Source: JADLHS01 sp964539515 (GTDB lineage Bacteria > Verrucomicrobiota > Verrucomicrobiia > Limisphaerales > JADLHS01). Taken from it: DNA of 23,533 bases. Positions 15,634 to 22,230 of this stretch are shown piece after piece; the stretch's first letter is position 1, and each line of letters begins with the position of its first letter. The position numbers and the translations under genes are program-made. The DNA is taken from assembly GCA_964539515.1 (NCBI GenBank), contig CAZIJO010000075.1, forward strand, positions 1 to 23,533. The letters are read 5' to 3'. The notes under the pieces are model-generated. The model was not told the DNA's origin. It did not search any database and saw only the letters and a program-made list of their open reading frames with translations.

Positions 15634-15667
15634 CCTGACTTAAAGCGCAGGAGCGGAGGAAAGGAAA

Positions 15668-15739
15668 GGCAACGCCCCAAACCATCTCCAACCTGCGCGA
15701 AGAAGATGGACAGAGGTCCCGCGATCTGGGGGCGTTGCC
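15668..15739 (-). promoter_or_regulatory. Long hairpin in the transposase leader
   Basis: Arms GGCAACGCCCC (15668-15678) and GGGGCGTTGCC (15729-15739) are perfectly complementary over 11 bp and enclose a second stem (CCATCT near 15682 with AGATGG near 15704). On the transposase strand the outer stem is followed by TTTCCTTTCC and then the ATG about 35 nt later. It could be an attenuator, a second terminator or a transposase-control structure. No known riboswitch class is recognised. Confidence 0.5.
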
Positions 15740-15763
15740 AAATTAGAAAATTGGGCGCGAAAT

Positions 15764-15819
15764 GAAAAAGCCGCAACCAACGCCAGCCCGCGAAGCCGGG
15801 TTTGGAGCGTTGGTTGCGG
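15764..15819 (-). terminator. Rho-independent terminator after the capsid gene
   Basis: Arms CCGCAACCAACGC (15771-15783) and GCGTTGGTTGCGG (15807-15819) form a perfect 13-bp stem, with an inner CCCG/CGGG pairing in the loop. On the minus strand the stem is followed by CTTTTTC (15770-15764), a U-tract. The element begins 26 nt after the capsid stop, so it separates capsid and transposase transcription. Confidence 0.82.
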
Positions 15820-15844
15820 GTGATATTCATATCGCGTGAGTCGT

Positions 15845-17221
15845 TCAGGCGGCGGCGGTGATCAATCCACCCATGCAGCCGGTGGCCATCTTGCCGATGG
15901 TCAGGCGTTCAATTGCCCTCACCAGAATTTCGTCGGTTTCAAACGCCGCATCCATGCTGGTGTCAAAGCGCATGTTGCCGCGAACGCCCAGGTAGTTGTA
16001 ACTGGCGTCCCCGAACAACACATGCACCGTGCTCAGCACGTCGCTCGTGGAATAAACGGGCATGACATCAATCCAGCGCACGGGATAGCCATCCAGTGTC
16101 GGCGTGATTTCCATGGGGTTGGCCCCGCTGCCGGTAATCTGCGCTGCCGGATTAAAAGGCTTGTTGCCTGAAGTGTTGAACGTGGCCAACAGCGCCTCGA
16201 AGGACGGGTGCAGGAAGTAAGCCCCGCGCCGCAACGCTCCGGCATCACACACGCCCCGCAACGTCCGAAAATGCGTTACGGTGAATTCGCTCGGCGAGCC
16301 GAGCCCGGTGCTCGTGGTGGTCTTGGAATCGGTGGCGACGCTCTTGGTCAAACCTTCCGCCGTGCCGTTCACGCCGGAAGCGGCGCCGGTGCCCCGCCAG
16401 AAATTCCAGTCCTCAACGTACGCGATCTGGCGCGCGGCATATTCCGCGATGAACCGGCCGAGGGGCACAATTGAGTCCTCATCCAGTTCATTCGGCAACC
16501 GCACGAGCCCGCCGAATTTCTCCGGCGTGAAGGTGACCCACTCGGTTTGCGGCGATTTCTCGGAGATCGCCGTGGACTGCGCGAGCAGGCCGAAGGTGGG
16601 ATCGGTTTTAAGCTTCGGCAGTTTGACGGTGGCAGCCCCCAGCGGGAAGACGGTGCCGTATTTGCGAGCCGTGCCAAACATGCCGACCAGGGCAACGACC
16701 TGGCCGCTGTACTGCGTGGGCAGGGGAATATCGCTGCTGCTCAGCGCGGTGCGAGTTTCAAGCCGGAGCACGTTGAGCGAACGAGCCAGCAGCCTTTCCC
16801 GATTGGGACCCTCGAGTTTTTCACGTTTGTGGAGGCCAAGGATCGCGAGCGAGCCGAACCACTCGGCACAGTCGTCGGAAACTTGTCCCGGCAGGCTGGG
16901 TGATCCACCACGGGCTAGGCCACCTCGGCGCAGCGTGTCAACGTGCTGCTTCAAGTCGGGAAACTCTTTCAAAAATTGCCTTACCTCACCAAGTGGGGCT
17001 TTCAATTCTTTCAGAATTTCCTCGAACTCCTTCAGCTGCTCTTGCGTCAACGACGCGAGGTAAAGGACGGGCTGGCGCTCGGAAATGGCAATAGCCACGG
17101 TCTGAATCCCGAGGACGTATAACGCCGCCGACTGCCACGACATGAAACCAAAGGCCAACAATCCAACAACCAGGGCCAGCGCCAGCAGCGTGCCCACGAC
17201 TAACATTTTTTTCGTTCTCAT
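15845..17221 (-). CDS. HK97-family phage major capsid protein with hydrophobic N-terminus
   Basis: Residues about 150-458 follow the HK97-fold capsid pattern: ATVKLPKLKTDPTFGLLAQS, EWVTFTPEKFGGLVRLPNEL, IAYVEDWNFWRGTGAASGVN, GAYFLHPSFEALLA, and the C-terminal VLFGDASYNYLGVRGNMRFD. A charged helix at about 60-100 (QEQLKEFEEILKELKAPLG) resembles the scaffolding delta domain. Unusually, the same frame starts with two hydrophobic segments (about 6-27, MLVVGTLLALALVVGLLAFG, and 29-46). I chose the ATG at 17221 because it opens this segment. Later starts (M28) would still leave the second segment. The frame remains open far upstream (to 17794), but that part looks non-coding. The gene lies on the early strand between the small regulatory genes and the transposase, not with the rightward structural genes. 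Confidence 0.85.
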   Translation of the reverse strand: MRTKKMLVVGTLLALALVVGLLAFGFMSWQSAALYVLGIQTVAIAISERQPVLYLASLTQEQLKEFEEILKELKAPLGEVRQFLKEFPDLKQHVDTLRRGGLARGGSPSLPGQVSDDCAEWFGSLAILGLHKREKLEGPNRERLLARSLNVLRLETRTALSSSDIPLPTQYSGQVVALVGMFGTARKYGTVFPLGAATVKLPKLKTDPTFGLLAQSTAISEKSPQTEWVTFTPEKFGGLVRLPNELDEDSIVPLGRFIAEYAARQIAYVEDWNFWRGTGAASGVNGTAEGLTKSVATDSKTTTSTGLGSPSEFTVTHFRTLRGVCDAGALRRGAYFLHPSFEALLATFNTSGNKPFNPAAQITGSGANPMEITPTLDGYPVRWIDVMPVYSTSDVLSTVHVLFGDASYNYLGVRGNMRFDTSMDAAFETDEILVRAIERLTIGKMATGCMGGLITAAA

Positions 17222-17790
17222 AATCCGCAAACTTTCAGTGCGACCAGCCCTTGGTCGCGATCCTTCAATTGCCGCGCCTCCGACAGGAGGCAGTCCGGGG
17301 TTGGGCTTGGGGTGCGACTCTTGCAGGCCGTTACCGCCAAACCCCGGCCTGCTCGCGTAAGGTTTGGCTGTCGCTTTTGAGTTGCGGGAAGCCCAGCACT
17401 TGCTCGGCGTAAAAAACAAAGCCGCCGAGCAACGGAGCTTCGTATCTTCGTTTTTGGTGCTGGGAAAATCGGGGAGCAAGCGGCGGATCGCCGGCGGCAA
17501 AACGTGTTTGTTCAACACGTCAGGCAATGGACCAGGCAATCCGCAGGCGCGGTTATTCGAAATAGGACCTACCCTTGACGGTTTTCCGGTTCGATCCAGG
17601 CGCGAGTCGCAGCCGGCTTGTGGACTTCTAAAAATTTGCCATTGCAAAACGCCGGGGAGCCATTGCAAAACGCTCCGGAGCAAAAAGGCAGGGCTCGGGA
17701 GGGTGGCGCGCTCCGACGCGGCAAATCGCGTTTTAGCGCGTTCCAGGCCGGGGAAGCGCTGGGCAGGGGTTGGGATGGAGAAAAGAGGGT
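17222..17790. other. Structured gene-free region upstream of the capsid gene
   Basis: I see no credible gene here: the open frames are R/P/S-rich and mutually overlapping. Several perfect inverted repeats are present: GCGACCA...TGGTCGC (17240-17258), GCCTCC-GACA-GGAGGC (17276-17291), GCCAAACC...GGTTTGGC (17336-17368) and ACGTGTT-TGTTC-AACACGT (17502-17520). The first three form consecutive hairpins in the presumed capsid leader. The region may hold the capsid promoter, operators or a small RNA. Confidence 0.5.
17638..17673. repeat. 15-bp direct repeat, period 21
   Basis: GCCATTGCAAAACGC occurs at 17638-17652 and again at 17659-17673, separated by 6 bp. Two helical turns between identical sites containing the TTGCAA palindrome suggest a binding site for a regulator or the transposase. 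It lies about 120 bp downstream of the last small early gene. Confidence 0.7.
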
Positions 17791-18192
17791 TCATCCTTCA
17801 ATGGTTTTGCCGATCACGTCCGGATCGTGGCTGTACCAGAATACCAGCCGGTTGTACTCTTCGACGTGCAGGATGTTCGCTACCCCGAGCAGCCCGCGCA
17901 CGGCGAGCTGGGACTTGAGGCGCGCCATGGCCGCACCCAAATCGTGCGCGTGGAAAAAATGCCAGGCGGAGCCCGCGCATTCAGAATCGCAGCAGCCAGG
18001 GTAAAAACTGGAATCGTAGAAACCGAGGCCGACTTGCTGCAATTCGAGCCCGAGCGCCTCCTCGATCTTCGGGTGATCGTGAACCGGGCTTTGTCGCGTG
18101 GTGTTGAGTTGCACCGCCACCACGTTCAGGCCGAGCTTGGAAAAGATGGCGTGCCAGTTCGGCGAAATATTCTGGAAGGCGGCGAGGCTCAT
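17791..18192 (-). CDS. Hypothetical prophage protein with CCDSEC cysteine cluster
   Basis: This 133-residue product starts MSLAAFQNISPNWHAIFSKL, with the ATG overlapping the preceding stop (ATGA at 18192-18189). That overlap is why I preferred it to an upstream start in the other genes' frame. The middle holds FYPGCCDSECAGSAWHFFHA, a cysteine/histidine-rich stretch that could bind metal. The C-terminus is VFWYSHDPDVIGKTIEG. I recognise no family. It is the last gene of the compact early block before the 570-bp gap. Confidence 0.65.
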   Translation of the reverse strand: MSLAAFQNISPNWHAIFSKLGLNVVAVQLNTTRQSPVHDHPKIEEALGLELQQVGLGFYDSSFYPGCCDSECAGSAWHFFHAHDLGAAMARLKSQLAVRGLLGVANILHVEEYNRLVFWYSHDPDVIGKTIEG

Positions 18193-18416
18193 TTCGGTTT
18201 CCGGAATTTGAATGAGGCCACCGATTGAAGCACGGCGCGGAGTCCGGTGGCCGGCTTGTCCGGCGGGGTCGGTTGGGGCGGAGCGAACAGGATTCGCCGC
18301 ACGCAATGCCTTTTGAACCCTTCAATGGTCAAGCCTCTCGCGATGGCCGCTGATTTGACCAGGTGGTATTCGGCAACGCTGAACTCGGCGCTGGAATGGT
18401 CGCTGTGCTCGCTCAT
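18189..18416 (-). CDS. Small hypothetical early prophage protein
   Basis: The 75-residue product starts MSEHSDHSSAEFSVAEYHLV. The ATG at 18416 was chosen over an in-frame upstream start because it overlaps the preceding stop (ATGA), as do its neighbours. Residues about 12-42 (VAEYHLVKSAAIARGLTIEG, then FKRHCVRRIL) look like a short helical ribbon-helix-helix-type or bZIP-free DNA-binding segment, but this is not certain. The C-terminus is basic (FKFRKPK). Confidence 0.6.
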   Translation of the reverse strand: MSEHSDHSSAEFSVAEYHLVKSAAIARGLTIEGFKRHCVRRILFAPPQPTPPDKPATGLRAVLQSVASFKFRKPK

Positions 18417-18676
18417 GATCGGCCTTTCTCGGGGCGCTTGCGCCGCCCGCAAGCCCGGCATAACGACGTGGGCTCTGAAAAAAAGTGGCCATCCCGGTCC
18501 GATTCGATGGGCAGGTTTAGCTGGTCCCGCATGAATTCCAAATCGCGCTGAATCGTACGATCGGATGCTTCCAGTTCAGCGGCGAGCGCGGCAATGGTGA
18601 CGCGTTTCTTGCCGTTGAGCGCGGCGGCAATGTGCTGGACTCGAGCCATGGCGGGCTTAGTGGCGAGAACTCTCAT
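18413..18676 (-). CDS. Small HTH regulator, DeoR/WYL-type N-terminal domain only
   Basis: The 87-residue protein contains VQHIAAALNGKKRVTIAALA, then AELEASDRTIQRDLEFMRDQ, then LPIESDRDGHFFSEP. This is the winged helix-turn-helix found at the N-terminus of DeoR/WYL transcription factors. The WYL or effector domain is absent. The last residues contain CRAC, a possible remnant zinc pair. Both ends overlap neighbours by ATGA. It is probably a DNA-binding early regulator of the prophage. Confidence 0.75.
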   Translation of the reverse strand: MRVLATKPAMARVQHIAAALNGKKRVTIAALAAELEASDRTIQRDLEFMRDQLNLPIESDRDGHFFSEPTSLCRACGRRKRPEKGRS

Positions 18677-19140
18677 GTTTTTTTCTTGCCCGGTTTCGCG
18701 CCGACACGGCCGCGCTTCCGTTCCGCCAGCCCTGCGACGCCGTGCTCTTCAAAGGCGTTGAACCAGCGCCGCAAACTCCTTGCAGAGCAGGGGAAATTCG
18801 CGATGTGCGCGACGCGCACCAATGCCCGCTCCCGCCCTTCGCCGGCGTCCAGTGCGGCGGCGAGCAACAGGCACGCATCCATCCGACGGGAGACCCGCAG
18901 CGCTTCGGCGCGACGTTCCTGAGTGAGTCCCTCAATCTGCAAGCCGCGCGGCGGAACGCGGCGCATCAATCGGCGGCACTTGGCAAGGAGCGCGCGGGGT
19001 GGAAGGTAGCCGAACTCGTTTCCGTTCGCGCCGCGCTTCCATCCTTCCCGCACGGCGTGGCGGTGAATGGTCCGCGCCGAAACGCCCGCCGCCATCGCGA
19101 TGATTGCGGCGGGATAAAGTTCGGATTGCGAGAGGTTCAC
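18673..19140 (-). CDS. HTH protein resembling the MuA/Mu-repressor N-terminal DNA-binding region
   Basis: The frame opens with GTG at 19140, three bases after the preceding stop. No ATG is available nearby. Residues 8-60 (YPAAIIAMAAGVSARTIHRH, then REGWKRGANGNEFGYLPPRA) resemble the Mu-type winged HTH. A second helical part (FPCSARSLRRWFNAFEEHGV, then AGLAERKRGRVG) resembles the DNA-binding segments that precede the catalytic core in MuA. No DDE core follows, so it is a stand-alone binding module of 155 residues that could compete for or help recognise the phage ends. Its identification is by pattern only. Confidence 0.65.
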   Translation of the reverse strand: MNLSQSELYPAAIIAMAAGVSARTIHRHAVREGWKRGANGNEFGYLPPRALLAKCRRLMRRVPPRGLQIEGLTQERRAEALRVSRRMDACLLLAAALDAGEGRERALVRVAHIANFPCSARSLRRWFNAFEEHGVAGLAERKRGRVGAKPGKKKT

Positions 19141-19143
19141 GGG

Positions 19144-19779
19144 TCAGCGAAGTGCGGCGGCTTTGTGGGTGGGCTTGATCCACGGGCGGAATACCTGGTT
19201 CACCCGCTGCATCATTTCCGTGTGCGCCGAGTCCGTCACGAGTCCGGCGGTGGATTCCAGGCAATCCATCAGCATCTCCAGCTCCGAGTAACGATGATCA
19301 AGCTTTGCTGCTGCGAGAACAGAACGATCCGTATCGACGCCCGCATGATGCAGCACTTGCTCGATGACCAACAAGGCGCGAGTCAATTCCGTCGCCGCGA
19401 CAATTTGATCGGGAGCATGCTTCAAAATAACGTTGTTAATGATGCAGCTCCGAGTGAGATAGACCTCTTTCATCGCGAGCAAGGCGAGCGTCTCCGTGGG
19501 CAACGGGATGCCGCCAAGCATGCCGACGTAACGCGCCCGCATCGTTTCAGAAGCGGGAGCGGGTTTTGAGGCCGAGCCGAGCTCCAGCAAACCGATTGCG
19601 GCGGGCGGGGCTGCGGATTCAGCTTCGCCGTTCAGACGAGCGCTGGCGGCGATGAGTTGATCCATGCAGGCCCGCTCATCCTGGTCGGTTTCAATTCTCT
19701 GAAATTTCCCAAGACGACGGCGGAAGTGTGCGGGAGTTGGTTTTCGGGCGTGGGTGGTGGGGGACTTCGAGGTTTTCAT
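19144..19779 (-). CDS. Hypothetical early prophage protein
   Basis: The 211-residue product starts MKTSKSPTTHARKPTPAHFR. I chose the ATG at 19779 because the upstream in-frame extension translates non-conserved sequence overlapping the Cro-like gene. Residues about 85-190 are predominantly helical (MRARYVGMLGGIPLPTETLA, then TRALLVIEQVLHHAGVDTDR). No enzymatic motif is visible and I do not recognise the family. It lies 22 nt after the Cro-like gene, in the leftward operon. Confidence 0.65.
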   Translation of the reverse strand: MKTSKSPTTHARKPTPAHFRRRLGKFQRIETDQDERACMDQLIAASARLNGEAESAAPPAAIGLLELGSASKPAPASETMRARYVGMLGGIPLPTETLALLAMKEVYLTRSCIINNVILKHAPDQIVAATELTRALLVIEQVLHHAGVDTDRSVLAAAKLDHRYSELEMLMDCLESTAGLVTDSAHTEMMQRVNQVFRPWIKPTHKAAALR

Positions 19780-19801
19780 GTTCGCAGGTTTTTGTTGGGG
19801 A

Positions 19802-20032
19802 TTACTGTGGATGCTTCGGGATCGGCCAAGCAGCACGGCTTCCAGGAGTCTCTAGCTTTTGCAACTCCCGCAGCCGTTTCATCAACGGCTTGGATTCCCG
19901 GCGATGCTCCAAAACGTACCAAAGGTGAACGCGACTACACCCAAGCAGCTTGGCGTAAAGGCCGATGCGCGGATGCTTCGTTGCTCCGCGCCCGCGTTTC
20001 TTATCGCTACCTTTTGGCTGTTCCAGTAACAT
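19802..20032 (-). CDS. Cro/Ner-like small DNA-binding protein
   Basis: The 76-residue protein has an HTH-like segment IGLYAKLLGCSRVHLWYVLE followed by HRRESKPLMKRLRELQKLE. That pattern (a short helix, the GCSRVHLWYVL recognition helix, and a basic stretch) is seen in small phage regulators. It is the first leftward gene from the divergent control region. The palindrome at 20047-20063 lies 15 bp upstream of its ATG. By position it is the Ner/Cro counterpart of the repressor at 20101. No strong Shine-Dalgarno is visible. Confidence 0.7.
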   Translation of the reverse strand: MLLEQPKGSDKKRGRGATKHPRIGLYAKLLGCSRVHLWYVLEHRRESKPLMKRLRELQKLETPGSRAAWPIPKHPQ

Positions 20033-20046
20033 CGATGCGAAACGTA

Positions 20047-20093
20047 TTCTACGTGTTGTAGAAGCGCAAGACTTATTTCTCTACGAAGCGTAG
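20047..20093. promoter_or_regulatory. Divergent control region with two operator-like palindromes
   Basis: TTCTAC-gtgtt-GTAGAA (20047-20063) is a perfect 17-bp palindrome, and CTAC-gaagc-GTAG (20081-20093) shares its CTAC-N5-GTAG core. The centres are 32 bp apart, about three helical turns. The site lies between the divergent Cro-like (start 20032) and repressor (start 20101) genes. The second palindrome is only 7 bp from the repressor ATG, so binding there would autoregulate it. Clear -35/-10 boxes were not found. Confidence 0.75.
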
Positions 20094-20100
20094 TGTTGCT

Positions 20101-20967
20101 ATGAAGCCAGATGCGGCATTCGGAAACCGGCTCAAGTCACGCTTGGATGAAAGGGGTGTCAGCCAAGCGGAGCTGTGTGATGCCCTGGGGTTAAGCCACG
20201 GTGCGGTTCATCACTACTTGAAGGGGCGTGTTCCGCGCGGATACACCCTGTCTAAAATTGCGCGCTACCTGCGCACCACCGCCGATGATCTTCTCGGCTT
20301 GCAGGGCAATTCCCAAGTGGAGCGCTTTGTCTTGTGGCCGCTAAAAGCCGCGCAAGAAAGTCTGGTCCGGATATCACAAGCAGCCGATCAAAATGAGGGC
20401 AGTGGTTACGCACAAAGAATTCGGGATTTTGTAATTAAGGAGTTTTCTGACGCCGCCGCCAGCATAGCCATGGCAGACCTGAAGAAGGGCAAAGTCGCGG
20501 TGACAGTTGAACACAAAACAGGCGCTGCGCCGAAAGGATTTCCTCGTTCCGTTGACTTGCTTGCACCCGATTCCAGAGAAGGCGCAGTCGCGTTTGTGCG
20601 ATTCCTCAGCAGCATGGATGAGCGCGAAATCCTTTTTGCCTGTATCGAACCGAAGTGGCGAACTTCAGATTTTTTCGACCAGTTGATCACGCCATCGGCT
20701 TACGCGCTTTGTCATGCGAGCTCTCGGTTGATTGTCTTCACCTATGATGACGAGCCGGCGAAAGCCGAGTTGCAAGGGCAATTGGCCCGGCTTGGTGGTG
20801 ATGAGGCAGCAACCGCAGGAGAAGATTTTTATTACGAAGCTGACAGGCTGCGCATGTTCTACCCTGAGTTCTACACCTTCGCTTCCCATAGTCTGATGGA
20901 GGATTCGTCGCGTCGTTACAAATTGGATTTTAAGCCGAAACGCGCATCAAAACGGGCATCAACGTGA
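20101..20967 (+). CDS. XRE-family prophage repressor with unusual C-terminal domain
   Basis: Residues 6-66 form an XRE/HTH_3 domain (FGNRLKSRLDERGVSQAELC, then ALGLSHGAVHHYLKGRVPRG, then ARYLRTTADDLLGL). The remaining about 220 residues do not show the Ser/Lys autoprotease signature of LexA/CI-type repressors. Instead there is EGAVAFVRFLSSMDEREILF, then FTYDDEPAKAELQGQLARLG and a basic end. RecA-driven self-cleavage is therefore unlikely and induction may use another signal. The gene diverges from the Cro-like gene across the two palindromes. GC content looks lower than in the neighbouring chromosome. Confidence 0.82.
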   Translation: MKPDAAFGNRLKSRLDERGVSQAELCDALGLSHGAVHHYLKGRVPRGYTLSKIARYLRTTADDLLGLQGNSQVERFVLWPLKAAQESLVRISQAADQNEGSGYAQRIRDFVIKEFSDAAASIAMADLKKGKVAVTVEHKTGAAPKGFPRSVDLLAPDSREGAVAFVRFLSSMDEREILFACIEPKWRTSDFFDQLITPSAYALCHASSRLIVFTYDDEPAKAELQGQLARLGGDEAATAGEDFYYEADRLRMFYPEFYTFASHSLMEDSSRRYKLDFKPKRASKRAST

Positions 20968-20978
20968 GGCTTAGCTGG

Positions 20979-20995
20979 TCTCGGAGACTCCGAGA
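20979..20995 (+). terminator. Stem-loop after the repressor gene
   Basis: TCTCGGAG-A-CTCCGAGA is a perfect 8-bp inverted repeat 12 nt after the repressor stop. The one-base loop would open to three or five in RNA. No T-run follows, so it may be a weak terminator or an operator for the rightward genes. Confidence 0.4.
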
Positions 20996-21097
20996 ATCCT
21001 TTCCACGCCTAGCTTTCGGCGCTGTCCGTTCGGCCTGCCATTTTTCCTTGGCCTAGACATTCCTTGTCACCCCTCCCGGCGTAACGTGGTTTGTGTT

Positions 21098-21574
21098 ATG
21101 AATGGCACGGCCACGCCCAACAATCCGCCAGTTGTTACCACCGAAGATCGCCAGCGCGGTTGGGCTGAGTTGGAAATCCAGTTCGCCGATGGCCGGCGTG
21201 AATTCGTTCGCGTTCACGCCTTAGACCCCGCAGAACTTCTCCCCCTCGCCGAGCTTCCGCCTGATGTCGCCCTGCGGGAAGGATTGATGAAATCGCTCCG
21301 CGCGGACGCGGAGTTTGTGGCGGGTATCGGTGGCGATCAGCAGCTCGCGATCATGGCCGTGCAAGCGCTGCTCACTTTGGGTGATGACGCGGGCCGGGCC
21401 GGAGTGGAACTCTCAGCCGCTGCCGTGATGGCCCAGCGAGCGAGTTCACAACCGCAAACGGCAGCCGGAATGCGGGAACGGATCGGCAGTCTCGCCGCAA
21501 GTGTAAACGCGTTCAAAACCGCCACCCAGGGCTTGATGCAGAGCAGCAAAATCCGCCCGATTAACCCGATATGA
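21098..21574 (+). CDS. Hypothetical phage protein preceding the tail chaperones
   Basis: The 158-residue product starts MNGTATPNNPPVVTTEDRQR. The ATG at 21098 is preferred to an in-frame GTG at 21086. The N-terminal part looks like a small beta-rich module (WAELEIQFADGRREFVRVHA), followed by helical, alanine-rich sequence. I do not recognise it. Its stop overlaps the next start (ATGA at 21571-21574), so it belongs to the tail-gene operon and may be a tail or capsid-completion accessory. Confidence 0.7.
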   Translation: MNGTATPNNPPVVTTEDRQRGWAELEIQFADGRREFVRVHALDPAELLPLAELPPDVALREGLMKSLRADAEFVAGIGGDQQLAIMAVQALLTLGDDAGRAGVELSAAAVMAQRASSQPQTAAGMRERIGSLAASVNAFKTATQGLMQSSKIRPINPI

Positions 21575-21960
21575 ATTACGAGATTCTTGAAGAAGATGTG
21601 TTGCGCGGGGGAAAGACGATTGCAGCCGAGACACGCGATGGCCAAACGGTGCAAGTGGACTGCCGGGCGCTGAGCTGGGCGGCGAGCTGTAAGGTGATGA
21701 GCCTGGCCGATCCGGCTGAGGCGATGCTGCACGCGATCTTGAATGGTGTGGCCGCTGAACAAGCCAAGGATGAGTTTCTCAACCAGCTCACGCCGCACGG
21801 CATGTTGGAAATCTCGAACACGGTGTTGACGCTCACGCATGGGATTTCCGCGTTAAAAAAAAGTCGGGCGGCGAGCAACTTGAACGCGCAGCCGGCTACG
21901 CCGACTTCTACGCCGTCGCCAGCGAATTGCGCGGCCACGGATTCACCGGCGCCGAAGTAG
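21571..21960 (+). CDS. Tail assembly chaperone, zero-frame product (gpG-like)
   Basis: This is the 129-residue zero-frame product, starting MNYEILEEDVLRGGKTIAAE. After the A8 run at 21855-21862 the zero frame continues for about 30 residues rich in P, S, T and A (ATPTSTPSPANCAATDSPAP), typical of an unselected read-on end. By position (directly before the tape measure gene), size (lambda gpG is 140 residues) and the shifted companion frame, it is the short tail-assembly chaperone that binds the tape measure protein during tail assembly. Sequence similarity alone would not show this, so the call rests on architecture. Confidence 0.75.
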   Translation: MNYEILEEDVLRGGKTIAAETRDGQTVQVDCRALSWAASCKVMSLADPAEAMLHAILNGVAAEQAKDEFLNQLTPHGMLEISNTVLTLTHGISALKKSRAASNLNAQPATPTSTPSPANCAATDSPAPK

Positions 21961-22217
21961 CGGAATTTTCGCCCGCGCAACTGACTTGGCACATTCGCCA
22001 GGTGCGGCGGAGGGCAGGGGAGCGGGATCAGCGAGCGCTGTTGCTGTTGTCGGCTTCTGCGGCGGGAGGAAAAGCCGCGGAGAAGGTCTGGCGCATGTTG
22101 GAGCGGGAGCGGAAGGCGCTGGATGATCCGTCGGGCGTCGGGCGTCGGGCGGAAACTGAAAGCGGCACGCCGCTGTGCCAGGAAGATTTTGAGAGAATGA
22201 TGCGGGATGAAGACTAA
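21571..22217 (+). CDS. Tail assembly chaperone, -1 frameshift fusion (gpGT-like)
   Basis: Shifting back one base on the A8 run yields a 215-residue fusion: 97 residues of the first frame, then KSGGEQLERAAGYADFYAVA, then ELRGHGFTGAEVAEFSPAQL and a basic helical C-terminus ending at 22217. The second frame has no ATG before its conserved-looking start. Only a TTG at 21927 is available, in the middle of a continuous coding pattern, which supports frameshifting over independent initiation. In tailed phages the fusion is made at a few percent and is needed in a fixed ratio to the short form. A triple 7-bp repeat (GTCGGGC, 22130-22150) lies in the second part. Confidence 0.72.
21855..21861 (+). promoter_or_regulatory. 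Programmed -1 ribosomal frameshift site
   Basis: In the zero frame the codons read TTA AAA AAA AGT, giving the heptamer A_AAA_AAA, one of the most slippery known bacterial sequences. A 7-bp inverted repeat (AAGTCGG 21861-21867, CCGACTT 21901-21907) starts right at the site. It may be a stimulatory stem, though the absence of a spacer makes that uncertain. Confidence 0.75.
22130..22150 (+). repeat. Triple 7-bp tandem repeat GTCGGGC
   Basis: Three perfect copies lie inside the shifted-frame part of the tail chaperone. The unit is not a multiple of three, so gain or loss of one copy would alter the C-terminus of the fusion product only. Confidence 0.85.
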
Positions 22218-22230
22218 AGGCTGAATTGAT

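Noticed and set aside
15630..15830. 66-residue minus-strand ORF between capsid and transposase
   Set aside because: It consists of the terminator and leader hairpins.
17222..17794. N-terminal extension of the capsid frame
   Set aside because: The frame is open but reads as R/P/S-rich, repeat-like sequence and contains several perfect palindromes; the capsid more plausibly starts at 17221 or later.
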